Shown: positions 28,381 to 36,278 of the stretch, one piece after another | Position numbering within the stretch: the first letter of the stretch is position 1 | How the letters are laid out: every line of letters begins with the position of its first letter | NCBI RefSeq assembly: GCF_012843265.1 | Contig: NZ_JABAIT010000017.1 | Location: forward strand, 41,249-105,248 | Reading direction: 5' to 3' | DNA length: 64,000 bases | From: Bacillus sp. DNRA2 | GTDB taxonomy: Bacteria; Bacillota; Bacilli; Bacillales; Cytobacillaceae | Translations under genes and position numbers: made by a program | The notes under the pieces: generated by a model | Told to the model about the DNA's origin: nothing | Database searches by the model: none | What the model saw: only the letters and a program-made list of their open reading frames with translations

Positions 28381-29798
28381 GCTTGCCACGTTTAGTGAAT
28401 GATGAAATAAATGAACTTGTCGACAATTTGAAGTCTTATAAAGAAGATTTATCGAAAGAAGTATACGGGCAATATAAAGCATCAGTCGTCCTTTCCAAAA
28501 CTATTAATTTAAGAGGAAAAACAGGTGATGCTTTTAAAAACTACATCAGTGTTGTTCATCTGCAATTAGCACAAAAGATCATCAATATCATTGGTGAAAT
28601 AGATAAAGCAGCAAACCAAATGAAAAAGGATTTCGAAAGCTATGAAAAAGATGATAAGGGAATTGTTGGCTCAGGTACGCTAACTGAGGTAAAAGAAACG
28701 ATTCAGCAATCCAAAAGTAGTTTTGAAAAACTTGATAGTAAATCTGATTCCTTATTATGCAAAGCATCAGAATTTATTGCCACAACTAAATTACCTGGAA
28801 ATAGCGTGTCTGACGATTACGATGCTGTAACAAAAAACATTACAAAAACAAAAGAACTCTTAGAGGAAACAGATGCAAAGGTGGCAAAGGATCTAACCCA
28901 GCTAGTCACCCGCGTTAATGAATTAAAGAAACAAATTAATACACTTTATAGTAAATTCCGTGATGATAATGGGATTAAGTATAGCAAAGTAAATAATATA
29001 AAAAATAATAAATGGTATACGGACGAAAAAAAGGGCTTATTTGGCAAAATGTATAAGGATGATCCGTTTACTTACAAAGCTGGTTCGAAAGCTCTTTATG
29101 AAGAACAATGGGTTAAGGGGACAAGTGATGAGAAATATGAATCTACAACAGTTAGTGCTTTTCAAGCATCAGGTTTTACTAAAAAAGATGAGGGGAATTT
29201 GGAGCTATCTGGTGAAGCATATACATTTTCAATTGATGGTCATTCCCAATTTAACAAATACCTGAAATCCGATGATAGTTTACATTTACTGGGTGGACAA
29301 GGGAAAACTGTTCTTGGCAAGGATGGGGTGGAGCTAGAAGGAAAGTTATTAGTATACGGTCAAGAGCATAGTGGTGTTCTGGGAAATGATAATTTTGATG
29401 GACATATAAATGGTCAATTAGAAGCATTATCTTTAGATGGGAATTTAGCTGTAATATTACCAGATGAAAAAGGTGATTTTAAACTTGCTTTGGGTGGAAA
29501 TATTGTCGGTGCAAATGCAGAGCTGGGTGTAGGTACAAAGCTGTTTGGCATTGAGGAATTAACAGTGCCGGTTAAAGATAGTAGTGGGAAAATAGTAGAA
29601 AAATCCTTGTTGAGTTTAGAAGTTGGTGGAGGAATTGGTCCTCAAATAGGTGCTGGTGTAGAGTTTTCAAGTGAAACCGTGATTGAAAAAGACTTCTTTT
29701 ATGTAAAATCAAATACTCTTTTGATTGACTTAGGCGCTGGATTTAAAGGAAATATTGATATTAGTGTTCCAACAGCCGGTTTGAAGTTCCCGTGGTAA
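28377..29798 (+). CDS. LXG-domain T7SS effector with glycine/beta-rich C-terminus
   Basis: This is a 473-residue protein. Residues ~1-205 are helical and show the LXG pattern (INLRGKTGDAFKNYISVVH near 40-58, long coiled helices after). Residues ~240-473 form a beta-rich domain with regular strands and glycines (GGNIVGANAELGVGTKLFG; SLEVGGGIGPQIGAGVEF; DLGAGFKGNIDISV). No nuclease or deaminase motif is seen. The C-terminus may insert in membranes or bind a surface, which is inference. It is coupled to its upstream partner by ATGA overlap and followed by a YwqH-like partner. The immunity gene is not obvious; the membrane proteins at 31-34 kb are candidates. Confidence 0.75.
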   Translation: MSLPRLVNDEINELVDNLKSYKEDLSKEVYGQYKASVVLSKTINLRGKTGDAFKNYISVVHLQLAQKIINIIGEIDKAANQMKKDFESYEKDDKGIVGSGTLTEVKETIQQSKSSFEKLDSKSDSLLCKASEFIATTKLPGNSVSDDYDAVTKNITKTKELLEETDAKVAKDLTQLVTRVNELKKQINTLYSKFRDDNGIKYSKVNNIKNNKWYTDEKKGLFGKMYKDDPFTYKAGSKALYEEQWVKGTSDEKYESTTVSAFQASGFTKKDEGNLELSGEAYTFSIDGHSQFNKYLKSDDSLHLLGGQGKTVLGKDGVELEGKLLVYGQEHSGVLGNDNFDGHINGQLEALSLDGNLAVILPDEKGDFKLALGGNIVGANAELGVGTKLFGIEELTVPVKDSSGKIVEKSLLSLEVGGGIGPQIGAGVEFSSETVIEKDFFYVKSNTLLIDLGAGFKGNIDISVPTAGLKFPW

Positions 29799-29837
29799 TA
29801 CAAGGAAAAATCTAGATAAAAGGAGGCATTGGAATAG

Positions 29838-30257
29838 ATGAGTGAAAAATCGCAACTCCAAAATAAGATTTCAAAAAAGCAAACGGAATTACAGAATTCA
29901 TGTAGTCGTGTGTCTTCTTTAAATGGGAGAATCGAAAGAATAAAAGCAATTATTCAAGAATTTACTGACTTTAAAAGTGATATTAAGGACTTAAAAAGTA
30001 ACGGTAAATCAATAGCAGGCAAGGAATACGACTATTGGAATGGAGACCGGTTTGATAAATACAAAGATAAACTTTCTGATAATTTAATTAATGGTAGTTT
30101 ATCAGATTATATATCTAAAATAGATCGAAACCTAGATGACCTTAACGATGAATTAATGAGGTTACAGAACGAAGTATATAGTTCAGAAGGATTTATCGGT
30201 ATGCTCAAATCAGATATTAACTGGTTAAAAACCAAAATTGAAAATTTAGTAAATTAG
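29838..30257 (+). CDS. DUF5082/YwqH-like coiled-coil T7SS partner
   Basis: This 139-residue protein is dominated by heptad-rich helices (~1-45 and ~85-138) around a central segment GKEYDYWNGDRFDKYKD, where WNG replaces the WXG turn. That layout is characteristic of YwqH (DUF5082) proteins encoded beside LXG toxins in Bacillus, which act as secretion partners. AAAAGGAGG lies before the ATG. It is 40 bases after the LXG gene and probably co-transcribed. Position downstream of the toxin, rather than upstream as in ywqHIJ, is unusual. Confidence 0.7.
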   Translation: MSEKSQLQNKISKKQTELQNSCSRVSSLNGRIERIKAIIQEFTDFKSDIKDLKSNGKSIAGKEYDYWNGDRFDKYKDKLSDNLINGSLSDYISKIDRNLDDLNDELMRLQNEVYSSEGFIGMLKSDINWLKTKIENLVN

Positions 30258-30410
30258 TAAAAATTAATTTGCAAAATTTTTTATAATATTAGATAATTTC
30301 TCATTAGGTGCACCATTTTATCGTGTGTCTTTGTAAATTGAAAATCAATAACAGGATGGGTTGCACATAAAATTTTATTTCAGGTTAATGAAAAGAAGGA
30401 GTAATTAATA

Positions 30411-30992
30411 ATGAAAAAATTTTCTGTACTTCTGTTTATTTCCTTGCTTTTACTTCTAACATCATGTTCTGATACTACAGGTGGAAATAAGGATGAACAG
30501 AGCAAGAACAATGAAAAAGAGTCCATAATGAATAACGAAACCGAAGAAAAGGAAGATTTAACATTACAATTGCAAAAAGGGGATGAAGAAGCCGGTTTAA
30601 CGATTGAAAATAGTGAAATCTACCAAATGGCAAACGATGCGATTAAAGGAAATCCTAAACTAGGTAATGAAAATGCATTTACTATGTATTTAGTGGATTC
30701 ATTATCAAATGATGCAGGAGAGAAGGTATTACTCTTCTTGGCTATTAATAGATCTCCTGAATCTATGAAAAATGTAACTTTTGATTTTACGGTTGGAAAT
30801 GAGAATGCCGGTTTCGTCTGGAATAAGTTAAAAGTAACTTTACCTGAGAAAAATATTGGTACTATCCAGAGCAATGGTGCAGTACCAATTATTATCCCAA
30901 TATCAAAAGAAAAATTCACTACATTAAGTGAACTAAAAAAAGAAGATCAAGAAATCAAGCTTGAGAACTTTAAATATGAAATTGTCGAGTAA
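30411..30992 (+). CDS. Lipoprotein of unknown function
   Basis: This 193-residue protein has a lipoprotein signal peptide: MKK, a Leu-rich core and the lipobox LTSC (Cys19), followed by a charged low-complexity linker (~20-55). The mature domain (~60-193) looks like a beta-sandwich of DUF5067/DUF4352 style (VLLFLAINRSPESMKNVTFD), placed outside the membrane. AGAAGGAG precedes the ATG. It may protect the outer face of the membrane from a sibling toxin, given its place behind the LXG gene; this is inference. No known family is assigned. Confidence 0.65.
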   Translation: MKKFSVLLFISLLLLLTSCSDTTGGNKDEQSKNNEKESIMNNETEEKEDLTLQLQKGDEEAGLTIENSEIYQMANDAIKGNPKLGNENAFTMYLVDSLSNDAGEKVLLFLAINRSPESMKNVTFDFTVGNENAGFVWNKLKVTLPEKNIGTIQSNGAVPIIIPISKEKFTTLSELKKEDQEIKLENFKYEIVE

Positions 30993-31015
30993 ATGAATTC
31001 AAGTGAGGAAGAAAA

Positions 31016-31414
31016 ATGCAAAAGCGGGCAAAAAATTCAAGTGTAGTTACATTAATTGGTGCAATCATTTTCCTTCTAATGGCTGTATATCTTATTGTTG
31101 ATGGAATGATTTCGCCAATGCGGTTAACAGTTGATGGATACGAAACAAGTGCGTATCTATGGGAATTAGCAAACTATCCTGAGCAATTTAAGCTGATTAT
31201 GACCTTGATCATGATGTTTATTGTTTTTGGTATAGTTGGTCTTGTTATCAGTAGAAAGATCAAAAAAGGGGCAACTATCTTTCAAGGGGTCACATTAATT
31301 ATTTTAGGTATATTCTCACTTCTATTAATAGGGGGAATCTTTTACATCATTGGTGGAATTTTTGCATTACTATCACAAGAAAAGGGTAAAGAAATTCCTA
31401 CTACAAATATGTGA
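31016..31414 (+). CDS. Small membrane protein, paralogue of 31992-32390
   Basis: This 132-residue protein has three hydrophobic segments (~12-32, ~62-82, ~92-120), with a short extracellular region between the first two containing MRLTVDGYETSAYLWELANY. The same pattern (INGHLTSAYLWEFTKY) occurs in the protein at 31992. It recalls DUF4064-type membrane proteins, but I cannot assign a family with confidence. It starts 24 bases after the lipoprotein gene. It may be one of several tandem immunity proteins against a membrane-acting T7SS toxin (inference). Confidence 0.6.
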   Translation: MQKRAKNSSVVTLIGAIIFLLMAVYLIVDGMISPMRLTVDGYETSAYLWELANYPEQFKLIMTLIMMFIVFGIVGLVISRKIKKGATIFQGVTLIILGIFSLLLIGGIFYIIGGIFALLSQEKGKEIPTTNM

Positions 31415-31511
31415 TTTTTGGATCCAAACTTTTAGGCGTATTTTCTGCTCTAGAAGTTTGGTTTCTTTCTATCTACCTTTTTAGTAAAAAACAAATAAGT
31501 AGTGGTGACTT

Positions 31512-31961
31512 ATGAACAATAATGAGGAAAAACTGTGGAAATTAATGAAAGTCTATCCAAGGCGAACATTTTGGATGGCAGCGCTAATAGGAATCATTTT
31601 TGGATTAATGTTCGTCATTTTAATGCCAGTGGGGCTAATTTGGTTTCAAGAGGATAGTGAGAGGTTCATCCAGATTGGCTTAACTATTTTTCTATCAATG
31701 ATGGGAATGGTATATATTGCCAACTGGATTATTTGCTTTCAATTTTTAAAAAAGGCCAATGAATTAAAATACAAGGATTTAGAGGAAGCTTTTCTTAAAA
31801 GACTGATAAAATTGTATATCTTCTTTTGTGTAGTCTATATGATTCCCCTTACATTTATTATCAGCATTAAAGGTTTCGGAGTTGTTAATCGGTTGGCGCA
31901 TAAACAAATTGCTATTGGCGCACCACATGAAAAGCTCTATCTTTATCTAATGAGAAAATAG
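31512..31961 (+). CDS. Small membrane protein, unknown
   Basis: This 149-residue protein has three hydrophobic segments (~20-45, ~58-80, ~105-128) joined by charged loops. It is not similar to its neighbours by eye. The start ATG follows GTAGTGGTGACTT, a modest ribosome binding site. It lies between the two paralogous three-span proteins, suggesting that the pair arose by duplication around it or that it inserted between them. No function can be given. Confidence 0.55.
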   Translation: MNNNEEKLWKLMKVYPRRTFWMAALIGIIFGLMFVILMPVGLIWFQEDSERFIQIGLTIFLSMMGMVYIANWIICFQFLKKANELKYKDLEEAFLKRLIKLYIFFCVVYMIPLTFIISIKGFGVVNRLAHKQIAIGAPHEKLYLYLMRK

Positions 31962-31991
31962 CTGCACAATACATAGAAGTGAGGGTCAAAT

Positions 31992-32390
31992 TTGAATAAA
32001 CATGCAAAATTATCAAGAAAATTAACACTAATCGGTGCAATTATATATTTTTTATTAGCAGCATATTTTATCGTTATCGGCATGATAGCACCGATTCAAA
32101 TTAACATTAATGGACATCTAACAAGTGCGTATTTATGGGAGTTTACTAAATATCCTGGTCCTTTATCATTATGGGTTTCCTTTATATTGGCATTTATCGT
32201 TTTCGGAGTTGTTGGAGTGGTGTGTAGAAAGAAGATTACGCAAAAGGCTACAACCATTCAAGGAGTGCTTTTAATCATGACCGGCACACTTTCCCTTATC
32301 TTCGTAGCAGGAATTTTTTATTTAATCAGCGGGATTCAAACTCTACGTGCACGAGAAAATGATACGGAAATTCCTATTTCAAATAGATAG
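31992..32390 (+). CDS. Small membrane protein, paralogue of 31016-31414
   Basis: This 132-residue three-span protein is alignable end to end with the one at 31016: both have T-LIGAII at the first span, the TSAYLWE segment, and IFYLI/IFYII-GG at the third. The start is TTG at 31992: GTGAGGG lies at the right distance and the only nearby ATG is out of frame. The C-terminus ...ENDTEIPISNR parallels ...KGKEIPTTNM. The duplication of a small membrane protein behind an LXG gene resembles immunity gene arrays in other T7SS loci (inference). Confidence 0.6.
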   Translation: MNKHAKLSRKLTLIGAIIYFLLAAYFIVIGMIAPIQININGHLTSAYLWEFTKYPGPLSLWVSFILAFIVFGVVGVVCRKKITQKATTIQGVLLIMTGTLSLIFVAGIFYLISGIQTLRARENDTEIPISNR

Positions 32391-32402
32391 GAGAAACATT
32401 CT

Positions 32403-32834
32403 ATGAAACTTATATACATTATTTCAATTTGTATATTGAGCTTGGTTATTAATATTTTCGGGGCTATTCATAACTTTTTCGCAAATTATAATGCTATGTT
32501 ATCTCTCATTCTGTTTCTGTTTGTCATTATTCCACGTGTTCTCAAAAAAAGCTTATTAGATGGATACTTCGATAAGGAACAAAATCCGTTACTACAGGAT
32601 CAAGAAATTGCAGAATATAACGCTAAATTGGGACGAAGAATGGTGATCACCAACAATCTTTCGCTTGTTTTTTCATTACTCATTTTTTATTCGGGAATAG
32701 CTGGCTCTATTTGGATGCAGACAGTCTATACCGGCCAAGTTCAGGTAATTACATGGCTTGGATGGCCCGTATTAATATTTGCGACAATCATCGTAACCAT
32801 TGATGTCATTAACTTTTTACAGAAGAATAGCTAA
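32403..32834 (+). CDS. Small membrane protein, unknown
   Basis: This 143-residue protein has four predicted membrane segments (~2-22, ~28-47, ~85-105, ~115-138). A cytoplasmic loop (~48-80) carries KSLLDGYFDKEQNPLLQDQE. AGGAG precedes the ATG, 12 bases after the previous stop, so it shares a transcript with the upstream paralogue. I do not recognise the family. Confidence 0.55.
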   Translation: MKLIYIISICILSLVINIFGAIHNFFANYNAMLSLILFLFVIIPRVLKKSLLDGYFDKEQNPLLQDQEIAEYNAKLGRRMVITNNLSLVFSLLIFYSGIAGSIWMQTVYTGQVQVITWLGWPVLIFATIIVTIDVINFLQKNS

Positions 32835-32862
32835 AAATTGAAAATGTTTAGGAGTTTAAGAG

Positions 32863-33657
32863 ATGTTTAGAAAATTAACTGAAGAAGATTTTGCGGTACT
32901 AAGAGGACCTTTCGAATCTGAAAGACAGAGTCCAACTTTAATGGGGGCTGCCTTGTTCTTATCCATATTTTTACAAGGCTTATTGTGGTACTTGGAATAC
33001 CATTTTATGGATTACACTACCTATCCAAATGCAAAAGAAATTGTAACCTATCATTTCTGGTTTACCGCTGTATTAATTGTGTTGTCATTAATTTACTCAG
33101 TTCCAGCCGTGTTTAATAGAAGTCAGAAGATACAATATTTGATAGTAATCCTTGTTTCGCAAAATTTTGGGGCTGTTTCAGAATATATATTAGGTGTATT
33201 TTTATTAGCAGAAGGTTACTATGAGAGACCAGAGGTAATGTTAAATACTTTTACCAATGTAACGTTATTTTTTGGTGCATTGATTTTTATTGTTACGTTT
33301 GTAAGATTCTACCTTTTGCTTGCCAAGGGTGAATTTAGAAAAGGTTCAAAGAGAGATTTTTTTAGGGGAGACCTTGAAGCAGGTATAAAGTCAAATTTAT
33401 CTTCAATAATTGTTGGTAGTACTGGATTGGTATTTATCATTCAATTTTTAGCGAGAAATGTTCAGGAAATAGATTTGGATTTAATAATGTCAGTTGTATT
33501 ACCAATATTACTTTTCTTTACAATGATGTTTGTCCTTCCTGAACAATTAGTCATTCTCTTTTGTAAATATCGTTTTAAGAGCTTTAATTATGATAAGAAT
33601 GGATACTTGTTATCAAAAGAATTGGATGCGGAAGGAAAATTAAATCATGGGAATTGA
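32863..33657 (+). CDS. Six-span membrane protein, unknown
   Basis: This 264-residue protein has about six hydrophobic segments beginning near residues 28, 67, 95, 130, 182 and 208, with short loops. The N-terminal cytosolic stretch is MFRKLTEEDFAVLRGPFESE and the tail is hydrophilic (KYRFKSFNYDKNGYLLSKEL). It is the largest of the membrane protein run. It is too short and has too many spans to be EsaA/YueB. TAGGAG lies before the ATG. The next 150 bases hold no gene I can support. Confidence 0.55.
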   Translation: MFRKLTEEDFAVLRGPFESERQSPTLMGAALFLSIFLQGLLWYLEYHFMDYTTYPNAKEIVTYHFWFTAVLIVLSLIYSVPAVFNRSQKIQYLIVILVSQNFGAVSEYILGVFLLAEGYYERPEVMLNTFTNVTLFFGALIFIVTFVRFYLLLAKGEFRKGSKRDFFRGDLEAGIKSNLSSIIVGSTGLVFIIQFLARNVQEIDLDLIMSVVLPILLFFTMMFVLPEQLVILFCKYRFKSFNYDKNGYLLSKELDAEGKLNHGN

Positions 33658-33810
33658 GAATCATTCGTAAAAACATCGCTAAAGTTGAATTGCTCGGGGA
33701 AGTACCTACAGGCTTTCTAGGACAAAAATCTGTTAGTAATCATAAGATTCTATAAATCTAGATTCAGTTATTCTTGGGCCAGGGTTGCTTTATAAAGGGG
33801 ATGAAAATGA

Positions 33811-34290
33811 GTGATTAGGATATTCAGAAATATAATGGGTCTAACAGTCATCATTTTTTTAATTGGTGTTATTTCATTTTTGATTATTGGGAAGTATTCA
33901 GATTCGGTCAATACTTTCATATTATTAGTAGTCTCCCTGGGGATTACTTTGTTGCTTACAAGTTATATTGAAAAGAATGCTTATAGGATCAAACAAAAAG
34001 ATTACGGAGTAGTAACAGTATCTAATAAATGGAGCCATTCTCAAGACCTTGAAGATGATGAAGATGAATTTTCAAAAATTGAGGATGCCCTTTTTGCGAC
34101 AGGGAAAGTATCTTCGACCTTCATGTATAATCTTGCTGAATGGAACGAAAAACAAGGTGTCGTAACCATTACTCAAGATCCTACTTTTTTAGTAATATCT
34201 GATAATGGGAATGCCAATATAAAAATGGCAATGAAAAACCCTTTTATGACCACTTCTAACCTAGATGAAGTCTTACGATTTTTAAAATAG
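33811..34290 (+). CDS. Two-span membrane protein with cytosolic domain
   Basis: This 159-residue protein has two membrane segments (~9-28, ~34-52) and then a soluble region (~53-159) with an acidic patch DLEDDEDEFSKIED and the tail NPFMTTSNLDEVLRFLK. The start is GTG with AAAGGGG upstream; no ATG in frame gives a better start. A terminator follows it, closing the first T7SS transcription block. The family is not recognised. Confidence 0.5.
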   Translation: MIRIFRNIMGLTVIIFLIGVISFLIIGKYSDSVNTFILLVVSLGITLLLTSYIEKNAYRIKQKDYGVVTVSNKWSHSQDLEDDEDEFSKIEDALFATGKVSSTFMYNLAEWNEKQGVVTITQDPTFLVISDNGNANIKMAMKNPFMTTSNLDEVLRFLK

Positions 34291-34304
34291 TACATACAAA
34301 GCAT

Positions 34305-34361
34305 ATGGGCGGTTAACTGTCATATCCAGCTAAGGGATTTGGCAGTGATCCGTCCATTTTT
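34305..34361 (+). terminator. Terminator closing the first T7SS block
   Basis: ATGGGCGGTTAACTGTC pairs with GGCAGTGATCCGTCCAT with a few mismatches and G-T pairs, followed by TTTTT. The promoter of the second module should lie between here and 34520; I could not place it. Confidence 0.6.
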
Positions 34362-34535
34362 CTATCATCAACAGACAAGTTTCCGCATTTCTCTCCAATA
34401 TGTACCAAAGAGTAGTAGAGATACCTTATATTTACATGGTAAAATTATCCTTATAATCCTATAAATCTAATAAACCTTTAGCAATCTCCATATATCTTCA
34501 TATTTTTATGAAAAAGTAACAAGGAAGTGAATACT

Positions 34536-34910
34536 GTGTTTTTTAATTTTGGAAGAACGACGTATGAAAGAAAAAGAGACGAGTACTACACGTTATATCA
34601 GAATCTAGGGGATGCACTTTTAGAGCATGATAAGCATGTTATAGAAGCAAATTCCGCTAATTGTTCCTATATTAATGCAGTTCCAAATCTATCAAACTCG
34701 AAGATTCCTTCCGGGGACTTTGATACGAAACGAGAGGAATTAACCGCAAAGTTAAATAGTTATTTTAAATATGACCTTGAAAAACGAACAGATATTATTA
34801 CAGCCACGGACAAGGCCTATCAAAGATATATCTATTACAAAAATCTAGCGATAAAGGAAGCTGAAGAAGAAGCTAAGAAAGCAGATGAAGCTAAGAAAGC
34901 AAATAAATAA
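34536..34910 (+). CDS. Small helical protein opening the PT-toxin module
   Basis: This 124-residue protein has an N-terminal helix (GRTTYERKRDEYYTLYQNLG), a middle part with two Cys-free turns, and a Lys/Glu/Ala-rich helical tail (EAEEEAKKADEAKKANK). The GTG at 34536 is preferred because AAGGAA lies nine bases upstream; a GTG three codons earlier overlaps that site. Its size and place before a WXG100 gene suggest a T7SS partner protein, but no WXG turn is visible. The function is inferred only from context. Confidence 0.5.
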   Translation: MFFNFGRTTYERKRDEYYTLYQNLGDALLEHDKHVIEANSANCSYINAVPNLSNSKIPSGDFDTKREELTAKLNSYFKYDLEKRTDIITATDKAYQRYIYYKNLAIKEAEEEAKKADEAKKANK

Positions 34911-34949
34911 CAATTAGGGATTTCATAATAGAAAGGAGTTCGGAGTATT

Positions 34950-35249
34950 GTGGGAAATGTAATCATCTACGGTGATAAGGTGAATGAAGCGAAGGCAGCC
35001 GCAAAAGGATTAGAACAGTCAGTTCAAACTTCTTATGAAAGCTGTGAACAGCTAATTGCTTATATCCATTCTGCTAAGTGGAGCGGCAAAGCACGAGATA
35101 GCTTTTTGTCTTATCTCGAAATCATTCAGAAATACCATAAAGATATGCAAGATGCACTTGCTAAGCAAACGAAAGCCTTAAATAATCTCGAAGGCTATAT
35201 GAATGACTTCCTTCAGGATAATGCTGTGAATGAAGTGAGAAATCTATGA
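34950..35249 (+). CDS. WXG100-family protein, second copy
   Basis: This 99-residue helical hairpin has WSG (residues ~44-46, in SAKWSGKARDSFLSYLE). It differs clearly from YukE, so it is probably a dedicated partner of the downstream toxin module rather than the general component. The start is GTG with AAAGGAG upstream. Its stop overlaps the next start by 4 bases (ATGA). Confidence 0.85.
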   Translation: MGNVIIYGDKVNEAKAAAKGLEQSVQTSYESCEQLIAYIHSAKWSGKARDSFLSYLEIIQKYHKDMQDALAKQTKALNNLEGYMNDFLQDNAVNEVRNL

Positions 35250-35956
35250 TGAATGAATCAATTGATGTTTTTACTGTACCAGAATTATACCTGTTGGCAG
35301 CAGCTTTTGATGGAAATGTTCTGTTTGGACTGCCGGAAAAACAAATCTATCAAATACAAGGTGAAGAAGTATTTGCGGATGCGCACCAACGCTTAAGCGA
35401 GAAGGGGATTCTTTCATCTGATGGAAAAATAACAAAGGGTGGAGCGATCATTATTCGGGCTATCGAGCTTTACCATCAGAGTGAAAAATACGTTCGAATC
35501 AATAACCTTATGTTCGCTTTTCAAGGTATGGAAGAAGATGAAGTCATTGTTCTAGTGGAATTAGCAGAACAAAAGGAATATCAGCTGCGAGTTATCTCAA
35601 AAGCAATCGTTTTGCAAATGTTAACTGCAAACTTTCCACTGATAGGAAGAGAACCAGCTGATAGGGAAAAGACGTTTCTAAAGGAAGAATTATCGTATCA
35701 GGAAAGACTGGAAACAGAAAACTTTGAACCCGAAACCATGTTTATGAATCTCGAAATCTTTCGACAAAACAGGGATCCAAAAGACCTTAATTTTTTACAT
35801 AACCATCAACAGTGGCTGATTTTCATGAAAGGTGAAAAATTAATCATGGTGGACACAGTATATAAAAAATATTACCAAGCAAGCCAATATTGGTTTCTAA
35901 AGGTCCTCTTTGATGCACTGGATTTCCCATATAAGGAGGCGAAGTCAAATGCATAA
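35246..35956 (+). CDS. DUF5081-like T7SS accessory protein
   Basis: This 236-residue soluble protein begins VFTVPELYLLAAAFDGNVLFGLP and has a regular alternation of strands and helices without membrane segments. That opening and the length resemble DUF5081 proteins of Bacillus and Listeria T7SS loci; the number is from memory. Its position between two WXG100-like partners recalls the EspG-type chaperones of mycobacterial ESX systems, which is only an analogy. It overlaps the gene before it by 4 bases and the next by 8. Confidence 0.65.
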   Translation: MMNESIDVFTVPELYLLAAAFDGNVLFGLPEKQIYQIQGEEVFADAHQRLSEKGILSSDGKITKGGAIIIRAIELYHQSEKYVRINNLMFAFQGMEEDEVIVLVELAEQKEYQLRVISKAIVLQMLTANFPLIGREPADREKTFLKEELSYQERLETENFEPETMFMNLEIFRQNRDPKDLNFLHNHQQWLIFMKGEKLIMVDTVYKKYYQASQYWFLKVLFDALDFPYKEAKSNA

Positions 35957-36275
35957 AGCACACGGAGGTACCGGTGGTGCCAAAATTCTCGTCAATCCTG
36001 ATGAGATTACAACAATATATAACTATTTACAGGAGATCCTTACTGAATTAAAGACCAATGCAGAACCTAACATTCAAAAACTAAGTAATTTAGATTTTTA
36101 TACAGATGGAAAAGCAATGGAAGTAATGAAGGTTTATCATGAGGCAAATGAGAAAGTAATGGACCTTTCAGATCAGTATATTCGTGCATCTAGTTTAGTC
36201 ATAGATATTCTCAATACAATGATGAAGGCCGATAACGAGATTGCCCAGCAAATCATCGCCAAGCTGGAGGTATAA
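35949..36275 (+). CDS. WXG100-like partner of the PT toxin
   Basis: This 108-residue protein has a short flexible start (MHKAHGGTGGAKILVNPDEI) and two long helices, with LDFYTDGKAMEVMKVYHEAN at the turn, where YTDG stands in place of WXG. ATAAGGAGG lies before the ATG at 35949; a longer frame from 35910 would overlap DUF5081 more and has no such site. It ends three bases before the toxin gene, so it is very likely the toxin's secretion partner. Confidence 0.75.
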   Translation: MHKAHGGTGGAKILVNPDEITTIYNYLQEILTELKTNAEPNIQKLSNLDFYTDGKAMEVMKVYHEANEKVMDLSDQYIRASSLVIDILNTMMKADNEIAQQIIAKLEV

Positions 36276-36278
36276 TCA

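Noticed and set aside
32863..33657. EsaA/YueB homologue
   Set aside because: The protein is 264 residues with about six spans and lacks the large extracellular domain of EsaA.
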